From Rickettsiales bacterium (lineage in GTDB: Bacteria; Pseudomonadota; Alphaproteobacteria; Rickettsiales; SXRF01): 64,000 bases of DNA. The DNA lies in assembly GCA_021299465.1 (NCBI GenBank), contig JAJTHB010000010.1, positions 1 to 64,000 on the forward strand, given 5' to 3'. Of this stretch, positions 54,529-63,412 are shown in pieces. The notes beneath the pieces were generated by a model. That model saw nothing but the letters and a program-made list of their open reading frames with translations. It made no database searches and was not told the origin of the DNA. Each line of letters begins with the position of its first letter. Within the stretch, counting starts at the first letter, position 1. A program made the position numbers and the translations under genes.

Positions 54529-54531
54529 AAT

Positions 54532-55923
54532 ATGACCAACACCACCGCCCTTCTCTACCTGCTCGCTTCAGTTCTATTTATCCTTGCGCTGAAAGGGCTT
54601 TCATCGCCTGAGTCAGCGCGACGCGGCAATATGTATGGCATGGTCGGCATGGCGATTGCCATCATCACCACCCTCACCCTGCCATCTATCAGTAATTATT
54701 TTCTGATCATACTTGGCATCGCAATCGGCGGCAGCATAGGCTGGGTAATCGCGAAGCGCATTGAAATGACCGCCATGCCGCAGCTCGTGGCTGCGTTTCA
54801 CTCACTGGTAGGTTTAGCCGCCGTGCTGGTTGCCGCAGGGGCATTATGGTCTCCAGAATCCTATGGCATCGGCAATAGCGGCAGCCTTCATTTTGGTAGC
54901 TTACTGGAAATGAGTCTGGGCGCAGCGATTGGCGCTATTACTTTTTCTGGTTCGGTGATCGCTTTTGCCAAGTTGCAAGGCCTGATGAGCGGAAAACCAC
55001 TACGCTTTGGCGGCCAGCATGCGCTTAACGCCATGCTCGGTGCGGGTTTAGTCCTACTGATCATTCTCTTCTGCGCAAGCGAGAGCAAAATACTTTTCAT
55101 TGCTCTGGTATTGCTTGCTTTTGTGATCGGTGTGCTGATCATCGTGCCAATTGGCGGCGCCGATATGCCCGTTGTTGTCTCGATGCTAAATTCCTATTCT
55201 GGCTGGGCAGCATCAGGTATCGGGTTTACGCTTGGCAACACCATGCTCATCATCACTGGCGCACTGGTTGGCAGTAGCGGTGCAATCCTGTCTTACATCA
55301 TGTGCAAGGCGATGAACCGCTCGATTATCAATGTTATTTTTGGTGGCTTTGGCGATTCCCGCAGCAGCGCTTCAGGAACAGAAAAAGAACAAAAACCGGT
55401 CAAAGCTGGCAGCGCAGAAGATGCGGCTTATTTGATGAAAAACGCCTCATCCGTGATCATTGTGCCGGGCTACGGCATGGCCGTAGCGCAGGCACAGCAC
55501 GCCCTGCGCGAGATGGTGGGCGAGCTTGAAAAAGAAGGCGTGCGCGTGCGTTATGCCATTCACCCTGTGGCGGGGCGCATGCCAGGGCATATGAACGTTC
55601 TGCTCGCAGAAGCGAATGTCCCCTATGACAGCGTGTTTGAACTGGAAGATATCAATAGCGATTTTTCAACCACCGATGTTGCATTTGTGATCGGCGCGAA
55701 TGATGTGACCAACCCCGCCGCGAAAACCAACCCTGAAAGCCCGATTTACGGCATGCCGATCCTTGATGTCGGCCTTGCTAAAACGGTGATCTTCATCAAG
55801 CGTTCGATGGCGGCAGGCTATGCCGGTATTGAGAATGAGCTGTTTTATCAGGACAATACCATGATGCTCTTTGGCGATGCGAAAAAAGTCACCGAAGAAC
55901 TGGTGAAGGCGCTTAAACACTAA
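54532..55923 (+). CDS. pntB: NAD(P) transhydrogenase subunit beta
   Basis: 463 residues. About nine membrane helices, then the NADP(H)-binding domain III from about 290: [41 protein letters not shown] and [14 protein letters not shown]. With PntAA/PntAB it makes NADPH at the expense of the proton gradient. ATG 54532 lies three bases after the inserted GIY-YIG gene, with GGGGATATAGAAT upstream, so the right palindrome overlaps its ribosome region. Confidence 0.96.
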   Translation: MTNTTALLYLLASVLFILALKGLSSPESARRGNMYGMVGMAIAIITTLTLPSISNYFLIILGIAIGGSIGWVIAKRIEMTAMPQLVAAFHSLVGLAAVLVAAGALWSPESYGIGNSGSLHFGSLLEMSLGAAIGAITFSGSVIAFAKLQGLMSGKPLRFGGQHALNAMLGAGLVLLIILFCASESKILFIALVLLAFVIGVLIIVPIGGADMPVVVSMLNSYSGWAASGIGFTLGNTMLIITGALVGSSGAILSYIMCKAMNRSIINVIFGGFGDSRSSASGTEKEQKPVKAGSAEDAAYLMKNASSVIIVPGYGMAVAQAQHALREMVGELEKEGVRVRYAIHPVAGRMPGHMNVLLAEANVPYDSVFELEDINSDFSTTDVAFVIGANDVTNPAAKTNPESPIYGMPILDVGLAKTVIFIKRSMAAGYAGIENELFYQDNTMMLFGDAKKVTEELVKALKH

Positions 55924-55983
55924 TGCCTTGCGATTTAGTGATTTTTTTCGTATGTTTTTATTCCAATTTTTAACGGAGACCGC

Positions 55984-56244
55984 ATGTCAAAATCAAGCCC
56001 TGCCGAACCGCAAACCAATCTAGAAAGTGTATCATTTGAAGATGCACTAAAAGAGCTTGAATCGATCGTTCGTAAGCTCGAAGGCGGCACTGCTGATCTG
56101 GAATCTTCAATTCAGGATTACCTGCGCGGCACCGAGCTCAAAAACTACTGTGACCAGAAACTCAAAGAGGCCCGCATGAAAGTGGAAGCGATTATGAAAA
56201 CACAAGATGGCGGCCTTGCGACCAGGCCATTGGATGCCGCATAA
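55984..56244 (+). CDS. xseB: exodeoxyribonuclease VII small subunit
   Basis: 86 residues. Signature FEDALKELESIVRKLEGGTADLESSIQDY, followed by CDQKLKEARMKVE. Partner of XseA (not in window) in single-strand DNA degradation. Stop overlaps the ispA start (TAATG). GGAG seven bases upstream. Confidence 0.95.
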   Translation: MSKSSPAEPQTNLESVSFEDALKELESIVRKLEGGTADLESSIQDYLRGTELKNYCDQKLKEARMKVEAIMKTQDGGLATRPLDAA

Positions 56245-57212
56245 TGGTCATCAAACTCCCCGACAATCTTGACGACGCACTAAAAACAGTATCGGACGAT
56301 CTTGAAGAGCGCATGGGTCAGCTTTTGCGTGCGCCGGAAGCCTATTCCGCAACCGTGATTTCCATGACACCAAAAGTCGCAGCAAGCGCGCCTGATGAAC
56401 GTGTACGCGGCGAAGAAGCCGTGCTCGAGGCGATGCGCTATTCCGCTCTCTCCGGTGGCAAGCGCCTAAGACCATTTCTGACAGTTTGCTCAGCTGGCCT
56501 GTTTGGCGTAAGCCGTGAGTCAGCGATTGAGGCAGCATGTGCGATTGAATTCATTCACACCTATTCGCTGATCCATGACGATCTGCCGAGCATGGATAAT
56601 GATGACTTAAGGCGCGGAAAACCGACCTGTCACAAGGCGTTTGGTGAAGCGGCCGCGATTCTTGCGGGCGACGGGCTTCAAGCCTATGCGTTTCAGATCT
56701 TATCCAATTCAAAAACCCATCCCGATCCGAATGTCCGCTGCGAGCTTATTTCCGCGCTGGCACAAGCTGCCGGTTGCTGGGGCATGGTTGGTGGGCAGAT
56801 GATGGATATGGAAGCCGAGCACAAGCAGCTCGCGGTGGATGAGATCATCCGCCTGCAGCGCCTCAAGACCGGCGAGCTTTTTGCCGTTTCCTGTGAAGCG
56901 GGCGCAATCCTTGGCAAAGCACCGCACATGATGCGCAACCTGTTGCGTGCTTATGCGCATGATATGGGCCTTGCTTTCCAGATCACTGATGATCTGCTGG
57001 ATGCCGAAGGCACGCGTACTAAAGTGGGCAAAGCCGTGCGCAAAGACAAAGCATCCGGCAAAGCAACGCTGGTTTCCGGCATGGGCATTGAGCGCGCGCG
57101 CGACCATGCGCAGACGCTGATCCAGCAAGCCATTTCGCATCTATCGGTCTTTGATAAAAAGGCGGATAACCTGCGCCAGCTCGCGCGCTTTGTAATTGAG
57201 CGTAAGGCGTGA
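56244..57212 (+). CDS. ispA: farnesyl diphosphate synthase IspA
   Basis: 322 residues, a little longer than usual through an N-terminal extension. Motifs: SGGKRLRPFL, LIHDDLPSMDNDDLRRG, and FQITDDLLDAEG. Makes geranyl and farnesyl diphosphate. xseB-ispA is the standard proteobacterial order. Its last four bases overlap the next gene (GTGA). Confidence 0.94.
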   Translation: MVIKLPDNLDDALKTVSDDLEERMGQLLRAPEAYSATVISMTPKVAASAPDERVRGEEAVLEAMRYSALSGGKRLRPFLTVCSAGLFGVSRESAIEAACAIEFIHTYSLIHDDLPSMDNDDLRRGKPTCHKAFGEAAAILAGDGLQAYAFQILSNSKTHPDPNVRCELISALAQAAGCWGMVGGQMMDMEAEHKQLAVDEIIRLQRLKTGELFAVSCEAGAILGKAPHMMRNLLRAYAHDMGLAFQITDDLLDAEGTRTKVGKAVRKDKASGKATLVSGMGIERARDHAQTLIQQAISHLSVFDKKADNLRQLARFVIERKA

Positions 57213-57619
57213 TCAATAATCATTACATCAACGTCTTTTTCGAAGCGTTTCACACGGCAAGTATCATTCCTCTTTCATCCGAAGCTACGATGGCGGCGAT
57301 GAAGGCATTTGGTGGGTTTAACCTCACGACAGCACTCGCGCTCGCCATTGCCGGTGGCATACTTGGTCAGATGTTTAACTGGTGGCTGGGATCGTTCCTG
57401 ATTAAAAAGCGCCCGGCGAACGGCTGGAATATTCCAGATACGCTCTATGAAAAAGCGCGCCATATCTTTAATAAATATCTTGTTTTTTTGTTGATCTTTT
57501 GCTGGCTGCCGCTTGGCAATTTCTTCATGCTGGCGGCGGGCTTCTTAGGTGCAAAACCCAAAATGATTTTTCCACTGCTGCTGATAGGTTACGCCGTGCA
57601 TTACGCCGTACTGAACTAG
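57209..57619 (+). CDS. YqaA-like (DedA superfamily) membrane protein
   Basis: 136 residues from a GTG that overlaps the ispA stop. Marks of the short DedA-like family: FHTASIIPLSSEATMAAM (export-side P-x-SSE), then LALAIAGGILGQMFNWWLG, a second half with KYLVFLLIFCWLPLGNFFML, and AGFLGAKP. Three to four helices. Convergent with the next gene, one base apart. Role unknown; DedA relatives affect lipid and membrane-potential maintenance. Confidence 0.78.
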   Translation: MINNHYINVFFEAFHTASIIPLSSEATMAAMKAFGGFNLTTALALAIAGGILGQMFNWWLGSFLIKKRPANGWNIPDTLYEKARHIFNKYLVFLLIFCWLPLGNFFMLAAGFLGAKPKMIFPLLLIGYAVHYAVLN

Positions 57620-57620
57620 T

Positions 57621-58253
57621 CTAGCGTTTCCTGCCTTCTGCACGCTCTTTTGCCAGTTGCTGGCTGAGCCAATCGACCATTTCATGAAGAGTGCGCACCG
57701 TCTCGTTGCGCACTGATTCCAGATTTTCCTGAGATTCAAGCAAGGTGGCGGCTTTAGGGTCTTTGGGAAAAGCATCCGTAAACATTTCACCAAGGGTTTT
57801 TTCATACCCTTCATGCATTAAGTCGAGATCATTCATGCGCCCTGTAAGTCGCGACATAATTGCAGCGCGCTGATTCATCGGCAAAGGACGAATCACCTGC
57901 TGCAACGCACGGCGATAATCCTGATAGTTGTAATATAATACCGACTGCTCGTCATCGACCATGCCACGGGATCGGGTAGCGGCTGCACGATAGATTTCGC
58001 TCAGCAGGTAGTTCGTGCTATCCACACCGCTGAGTTTCGAGAGGTTATCGCTCAGGCGGCTCAGGTGAAGTTTTTCTAAATCTGAAGACTGCGCGCCCTG
58101 TGTGGCTGCAAGCTTTTGCGTAGCAGCTGGCTGAATACCACTTTGGCGGCAGTGCGAAAGCGTCACTGCACTGCCAATTGTGGTGACAGCCGTCAGCGCC
58201 GCAATCCCACCGGCTATTCGCCGATTACGATCTGAATCTTGTTTACTCGCCAT
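57621..58253 (-). CDS. hypothetical anchored or exported protein, 210 aa
   Basis: Not recognised. One hydrophobic stretch near the N-terminus (IAGGIAALTAVTTIGSAVTLS) after a basic start suggests a signal anchor. The rest is helical and charged (VDSTNYLLSEIYRAAATRSR; NQRAAIMSRLTGRMNDLDL; VRTLHEMVDWLSQQLAKER). No lipobox and only one cysteine. Transcribed on its own from the region of the bidirectional terminator. Confidence 0.6.
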   Translation of the reverse strand: MASKQDSDRNRRIAGGIAALTAVTTIGSAVTLSHCRQSGIQPAATQKLAATQGAQSSDLEKLHLSRLSDNLSKLSGVDSTNYLLSEIYRAAATRSRGMVDDEQSVLYYNYQDYRRALQQVIRPLPMNQRAAIMSRLTGRMNDLDLMHEGYEKTLGEMFTDAFPKDPKAATLLESQENLESVRNETVRTLHEMVDWLSQQLAKERAEGRKR

Positions 58254-58306
58254 ATCGCAATGACTTTACCATGATTTTCATTATGTAGGATGACATTTCA
58301 ATGACA

Positions 58307-58334
58307 AAAAAGGCCGCCCAAAGGCGGCCTTTTT
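58307..58334 (-). terminator. bidirectional terminator after hppA
   Basis: AAAAAGGCCGCC-CAAA-GGCGGCCTTTTT, a perfect GC-rich hairpin with A and T runs on both sides. On the minus strand it ends hppA, 19 bases after the stop. Confidence 0.88.
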
Positions 58335-58352
58335 CAGTAGCTTAGCGCAGGA

Positions 58353-60428
58353 TTAGTGCGCGAGCAGTGCGAGGAGCAGGATCGCCACAATATTGGCAAT
58401 CTTGATCATCGGGTTCACGGCCGGGCCAGCGGTGTCCTTGTACGGATCGCCCACGGTGTCGCCAGTTACAGCGGCTTTATGAGCCTCCGAACCTTTGCCG
58501 CCATGATGGCCTTCTTCGATATATTTCTTTGCGTTATCCCACGCGCCGCCACCTGCGGTCATGGAAATGGCAACGAAAAGACCGGTCACGATAATACCAA
58601 GCAGCATCGCGCCCACTGCCGCAAATGCGGAAGCCTGACCCGCAATCGCGTTAATCACGAAGTACAGCACCACCGGCGCCAGTACTGGTAATAAGCTAGG
58701 TGCTATCATCTCCTTGATCGCGGCTTTGGTGAGCATATCAACCGCGCGGCCGTAATCCGGCTTGGCGGTTCCGGCCATGATGCCCGGAATCTCTTTAAAC
58801 TGGCGGCGAACTTCCACCACCACCGAGCCCGCAGCACGGCCAACAGCCATCATGCCCATGGCACCGAACAGATATGGTAACAGACCGCCCATGAGCAGAC
58901 CAACCACGACATACGGATCCGAAAGCTCAAACTTCACCTCGATATTCGGGAAGTAGTGCTTAAGGTCTTCGGTGTAAGCCGCAAACAGCACGAGCGACGC
59001 GAGTGCCGCCGAACCAATGGCATAGCCTTTGGTCACGGCTTTGGTGGTGTTGCCCACCGCATCGAGCGCATCGGTGGTCTCGCGGATGTCTTTTGGCAGA
59101 CCCGACATTTCGGCGATACCGCCAGCATTGTCGGTTACCGGTCCATAAGCATCGAGTGCTACCACAATACCCGCAAGCGCCAACATGGTCGTTGCGGAAA
59201 TCGCAATACCAAACAGGCCGCAAAGCAGATAGGCGCCGATAATACCAGCGCAGATCACGACCGCTGGCAGTGCGGTTGCTTCCATCGACACAGCCAGGCC
59301 CTGGATCACGTTCGTGCCATGGCCGGTGGTCGAGGCTTGCGCCACGCTGCGCACCGGACGGTATTTGGTCGATGTGTAGTACTCAGTGAGCCATACCAGC
59401 GCACCAGTGACACCAAGGCCAACAAGAGCACAATAGAAGATATGACGACCAACAAACTCCTTACCGGCAACGGTAAAGCTCGTATCAATGCCTAGCATGT
59501 GATCCGTAATATACCAAATCACTGGCACCGATAGGGCCGCACTCCAGATAAGTCCCTTATAAAGGGCTTTCATGATATTGCGGGTTTTGTCGAGTTTCAC
59601 AAAGAATGTGCCGATGATTGAGGTGATGATACACGCCCCGCCGATCGCAAGCGGATACATCATCATCGTGCTTTGCACTTCGCCGGTGAAGTAAATTGCA
59701 GCGAGCAACATGGTGGCCACAATCGTCACCACATAGGTTTCGAACAAGTCGGCGGCCATACCAGCACAATCGCCAACGTTATCGCCTACGTTATCCGCGA
59801 TTACCGCTGGATTGCGTGGATCATCCTCGGGAATGCCCGCTTCTACCTTGCCCACAAGATCCGCGCCCACATCCGCACCTTTAGTGAAGATACCGCCGCC
59901 GAGACGAGCAAAAATCGAAATCAATGACGCACCAAACGACAGAGCGACAAGAGCCTCAAGGATTTTACGGGTATCCATGTTCATGCCCAGAAGCATATTA
60001 TAGTAAAGGGCAATACCGAGCAGGCCGAGGCCGACTACAAGCATCCCTGTCACCGCGCCTGATTTAAAGGCGATGGTGAGAGCAGGTTGCAGGCCGGATT
60101 TAGCGGCTTCTGCCGTACGTACGTTGGCGCGAACCGAGATGTTCATGCCGATGTACCCAGCAATACCGGAAAGGATCGCGCCGATGGCAAAGCCAACGCC
60201 AACAAACCATCCAAGCCGCCAGGAAAGCAGTACACCAATCACTACGCCGACGATGGCAATCGTAGTATATTGCCGGTTAAGATATGCGCGCGCGCCCTCT
60301 TGGATAGCGGCAGCGATATTAATCATTTTCTCTGAGCCAGTAGGCGCAGCCATGATCTGGCGGCCAGCCACCACACCATAAATCAGCGACGCAGCACCGC
60401 AGAGAATTACAAACGTCATGGGATCCAT
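58353..60428 (-). CDS. hppA: membrane-bound proton-pumping pyrophosphatase HppA
   Basis: 691 residues from ATG 60428 with AGGAG upstream; the open frame further up is not needed. About 16 membrane helices. Substrate site: [23 protein letters not shown] and [12 protein letters not shown]. The cation-specificity position reads GNTTKA, the lysine typical of potassium-independent, H+-pumping enzymes (potassium-dependent ones have alanine). Hydrolyses PPi to pump protons. Ends in a strong terminator. Confidence 0.97.
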   Translation of the reverse strand: MDPMTFVILCGAASLIYGVVAGRQIMAAPTGSEKMINIAAAIQEGARAYLNRQYTTIAIVGVVIGVLLSWRLGWFVGVGFAIGAILSGIAGYIGMNISVRANVRTAEAAKSGLQPALTIAFKSGAVTGMLVVGLGLLGIALYYNMLLGMNMDTRKILEALVALSFGASLISIFARLGGGIFTKGADVGADLVGKVEAGIPEDDPRNPAVIADNVGDNVGDCAGMAADLFETYVVTIVATMLLAAIYFTGEVQSTMMMYPLAIGGACIITSIIGTFFVKLDKTRNIMKALYKGLIWSAALSVPVIWYITDHMLGIDTSFTVAGKEFVGRHIFYCALVGLGVTGALVWLTEYYTSTKYRPVRSVAQASTTGHGTNVIQGLAVSMEATALPAVVICAGIIGAYLLCGLFGIAISATTMLALAGIVVALDAYGPVTDNAGGIAEMSGLPKDIRETTDALDAVGNTTKAVTKGYAIGSAALASLVLFAAYTEDLKHYFPNIEVKFELSDPYVVVGLLMGGLLPYLFGAMGMMAVGRAAGSVVVEVRRQFKEIPGIMAGTAKPDYGRAVDMLTKAAIKEMIAPSLLPVLAPVVLYFVINAIAGQASAFAAVGAMLLGIIVTGLFVAISMTAGGGAWDNAKKYIEEGHHGGKGSEAHKAAVTGDTVGDPYKDTAGPAVNPMIKIANIVAILLLALLAH

Positions 60429-60557
60429 GAAAAAACTCCTATTGAAGCATAAAGTAAAAAACGAAAGGACGCTTAATTGCCACAAGCCACCGGCTTCCGC
60501 AAGGGCAATGAAAAAAAACATCAAGTTATTATTTAGGCTGTTGTATAATAAACACTA

Positions 60558-61142
60558 TTATTGATTGGCGTTTAGATTTGCCAGATCAAGTATGCGGCTA
60601 CGGGTGATAAGCCCAAAATCCTCACCAAGCAGCCTGCCATTCGAACTAATACTGGCAATGTAAGGGATCGCGCCATTGTAACTGCCTCCAACAGACTTCA
60701 AAACATCCGTAAGTGAATTCACGGCGCTGCCTTTTACCATGTAGGGGGTAAATGTATCTTCGTAGCCATACTGAGCAATGTAGGTTGCCAGCTGCAACTT
60801 TCTGTTATCAACGGATAAGAACAAGAGATTTACCTGCGATAGCTGATTGCCACGCACAAGATCAACAAGATCAGGCATCATCTGTTTGCAATACGCACAC
60901 CAGGAGGCATAAACAAAGACCAGGCTTGATTTCCCACTATCATTACGAAGCAGCGATGCAACTTCGCTGGCGCGAATGGTGATTATTTGCTCCGAAACGG
61001 CCACTACTTTTTCCCGCGGCGGCGCATCGGGCGCAGGCGGCTGTATCATGGGGTTCAAGATATGTAAGAACGCCATAAACAGCAACGAACCAACCAGGGT
61101 CCAGTATAAAAATTTTTGATCTTTTGGGCTGATGTTTATCAT
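60558..61142 (-). CDS. membrane-anchored thioredoxin-like protein
   Basis: 194 residues from ATG 61142, which overlaps the SDHAF4 stop (TAATG); an ATG at 61157 would add five residues. N-terminal membrane anchor (FLYWTLVGSLLFMAFLHIL), Pro-rich linker, then a thioredoxin fold with active site YASWCAYCKQMMPDL (WCAYC) and the cis-proline as AIPYI. A TlpA/ResA-type periplasmic thiol protein by topology. Its neighbour is a SDH assembly factor. Confidence 0.85.
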   Translation of the reverse strand: MINISPKDQKFLYWTLVGSLLFMAFLHILNPMIQPPAPDAPPREKVVAVSEQIITIRASEVASLLRNDSGKSSLVFVYASWCAYCKQMMPDLVDLVRGNQLSQVNLLFLSVDNRKLQLATYIAQYGYEDTFTPYMVKGSAVNSLTDVLKSVGGSYNGAIPYIASISSNGRLLGEDFGLITRSRILDLANLNANQ

Positions 61143-61297
61143 TAAAAATCTACGCATTTGCCGGCAATTTCCCAGTCGCCGTAGCGAGTAGGCTCTGGCC
61201 CTTTGGGACCGCCGGTTTCAGCTGCTTTAGCGGTCGTAGTTTGGGGTTTAGGGTTTAGCTTAGGCTTAACAGTTTTATTATCTTCTTGTTTATCCAT
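61142..61297 (-). CDS. SDHAF4-like protein (DUF1674), 51 aa
   Basis: Small gene of 52 codons. A Lys/Pro/Thr-rich, flexible start (KPKLNPKPQTTTAKAAETGG) is followed by the family signature GPEPTRYGDWEIAGKCVDF and a stop. This C-terminal PTRYGDWE-x-x-G-x-CVDF is diagnostic for DUF1674/SDHAF4, which protects the flavinylated succinate dehydrogenase subunit during assembly. Stop overlaps the thioredoxin-like start. Confidence 0.9.
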   Translation of the reverse strand: MDKQEDNKTVKPKLNPKPQTTTAKAAETGGPKGPEPTRYGDWEIAGKCVDF

Positions 61298-61315
61298 AAT
61301 TCCAAACTCCAAGCA

Positions 61316-62035
61316 CTACTCCAAAACAAATACGACATTTACCGTTTCACGAATCTCTACCATGCCAGGCAAACTAGGCGCGACGGAGCTTTTTTCCATC
61401 CCGCCATCAGCCATTGCCATCATCGCGCCGCGCATCATCGGCATCGGCGGTGGCATATACCCACCAGATGCCTGAATGCTGAATGGCTTGCCAAGCTTAA
61501 CACCTGCCGCCACCGCCAACGCCTCGGCTTTTGCTTTAGCATTTTGCATCGCCTTGACACGAAGACGATCAGAGATCGCATCCGGATTAGACACGCGGAA
61601 ATCAACACCACTAACCTGATCGACCTTGGCATCAACCAGCGCTGCCAGTACACGCTCATGATTATCAAGCTTGTCGAGCGTAATCTGTAGTGTGCGGCTC
61701 ACGATGTAACCCACCAGCTCCTGCTTCTGCTGGGCGTTGTTATAGGTGTATTCCGGACTAATATTCATATAGGAGGGCTTGATTTTTTCCCTTGGTATTT
61801 TGAATTCCTGCGCGATCTGGATAACCTTTTCGAGTAGCACGTCGTTGTTTTTCTTTGCTGTCTCAAGTTTAGGCTCACGGCTCATCAGCGTCGCAGTGAT
61901 GATCGCCTGGTCAGGCGTTACTTCTTCTTTTGCTTCGCCGGAAATCGAGATAGTTGGCGGCATTGGCGGCGGCATTTGTGCGGCCACGGGCGTTGAGACG
62001 GCAAGTAACAAAACTGTCGTGATTAGATGCTTCAT
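61316..62035 (-). CDS. SIMPL domain (DUF541) periplasmic protein
   Basis: 239 residues from ATG 62035 (GGAGAAAAG upstream). Signal peptide MKHLITTVLLLAVSTPVAAQ. SIMPL-domain course: ISISGEAKEEVTPDQAIITA, SPEYTYNNAQQKQELVGYIV, VKAMQNAKAKAEALAVAAGV, and a Met/Pro-rich loop (GGYMPPPMPMMRGAMMAMADGGM) before the last strand. The methionine cluster is longer than usual and could bind copper(I) or be oxidised; that is inference. Divergent from rsmB. Confidence 0.85.
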   Translation of the reverse strand: MKHLITTVLLLAVSTPVAAQMPPPMPPTISISGEAKEEVTPDQAIITATLMSREPKLETAKKNNDVLLEKVIQIAQEFKIPREKIKPSYMNISPEYTYNNAQQKQELVGYIVSRTLQITLDKLDNHERVLAALVDAKVDQVSGVDFRVSNPDAISDRLRVKAMQNAKAKAEALAVAAGVKLGKPFSIQASGGYMPPPMPMMRGAMMAMADGGMEKSSVAPSLPGMVEIRETVNVVFVLE

Positions 62036-62095
62036 TCTTTTCTCCGTTTGTGCCATAAGGCTTTTTCCCGAAAAACAAATGAATGCTAACAGAGA

Positions 62096-63409
62096 ATGCA
62101 CATAAAGCCAACTACGATCCAAATTTCCGCCAGCGCCAGCGATGCACGCCTGTGCGCGCTGGCAGCGCTCATGCACACGCTAGACAAGCAAAAGCCACTA
62201 GACAGTTTCTGGCCGCAGGATCGTTATTTTCAGGGGCTCAACCCTTCCGATCGCGCCTTTGCCCAGCTTTTGGTGAAAACCACCTTGCGAAGGTTGGGGC
62301 AAATTGATGCCGTGCTTGAACACTTCATGGATAAGCCAGTAAGCGCGCCTCGTATCGCGCATACATTACGCCTCGGAACTGCTCAGCTTTTATTTCTGGG
62401 GACGCCGCCGCATGCGGCCGTGCATTCCTCGGTGGAGCTGGCTAAGCAGCTAAAGCTTGAGCGCCTCAGCGGCCTGGTCAATGCCGTACTAAAGAAAGTA
62501 GCGCAGGAAGGTACCAAGCTTATCGAGGCGCAAGACGAAGCGGTCATCAATACGCCGCCATGGCTTTATGCCAGCTGGATGCGCAATTATGGTAAAGAAA
62601 CAGCTCATGCAATTGCAGCGAGTCATTTGAACGATCCGCCGCTTGATCTATCTGCGAAATCAAACCCGGCCGAGTGGACAGAAAAACTAAGTGGCACATT
62701 GCTGCCTAATGGTTCCATCAGGCTCAGTGAAGCACGCGGCATCACACAGCTTGCTGGCTTTAGCGAGGGCGAATGGTGGGTTCAGGATGTGGCGGCAAGC
62801 CTGCCAGCCTCGCTTTTTGGCGATTTACACGGTAAGAAAGTGCTCGACCTCTGCGCCGCACCCGGTGGCAAGACAGCGCAGATGATTCTCGCTGGCGCGA
62901 AAGTGACGGCAATCGATCAATCCAAGGAACGGATGGCAACGCTCAAAACCAATCTTCACCGCCTTAAATTATCGGCTGAATACGCGGTGTGCGACGTGCT
63001 CAAATACAAACCGGAATCAGCACCAGATGCAATTTTGCTGGACGCGCCCTGCTCTGCAACCGGTACTGCGCGCAAACATCCCGATGTTCTTCGCCACCGC
63101 AGATCAGAAGACATCGCCCGCCTTGCCGATACGCAGCAAAAACTGCTTCATCACGCGCTGGATATGCTTAAGTCAGGCGGCATACTGGTTTATGCCGTCT
63201 GTTCGCTGCAGCCGGAAGAAGGTGAGGAGCAGATCGCGGCGCTGCTGAAAAGCCGTGATGATGTGAAACGAAAACCTATTGATCCCGCACTCATAGGCGG
63301 GCTAAATGACTGCATCACCAAGCAAGGAGATCTTCGCACCCTGCCTTGCCATTTGGCAACTATTGGTGGTATGGATGGATTTTATGCCGCAGTTTTGGTA
63401 AAAAGATAG
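62096..63409 (+). CDS. rsmB: 16S rRNA (cytosine-967-C5)-methyltransferase RsmB
   Basis: 437 residues. N-terminal NusB-like domain (about 15-145), then a SAM-dependent methyltransferase: VLDLCAAPGGKTAQMILAGA, the catalytic-cysteine motif LLDAPCSATGTARKHPDV, and VYAVCSLQPEEGEEQ with the second cysteine. Forms m5C in the decoding region of 16S rRNA. rpe starts three bases later. Confidence 0.95.
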   Translation: MHIKPTTIQISASASDARLCALAALMHTLDKQKPLDSFWPQDRYFQGLNPSDRAFAQLLVKTTLRRLGQIDAVLEHFMDKPVSAPRIAHTLRLGTAQLLFLGTPPHAAVHSSVELAKQLKLERLSGLVNAVLKKVAQEGTKLIEAQDEAVINTPPWLYASWMRNYGKETAHAIAASHLNDPPLDLSAKSNPAEWTEKLSGTLLPNGSIRLSEARGITQLAGFSEGEWWVQDVAASLPASLFGDLHGKKVLDLCAAPGGKTAQMILAGAKVTAIDQSKERMATLKTNLHRLKLSAEYAVCDVLKYKPESAPDAILLDAPCSATGTARKHPDVLRHRRSEDIARLADTQQKLLHHALDMLKSGGILVYAVCSLQPEEGEEQIAALLKSRDDVKRKPIDPALIGGLNDCITKQGDLRTLPCHLATIGGMDGFYAAVLVKR

Positions 63410-63412
63410 CTT

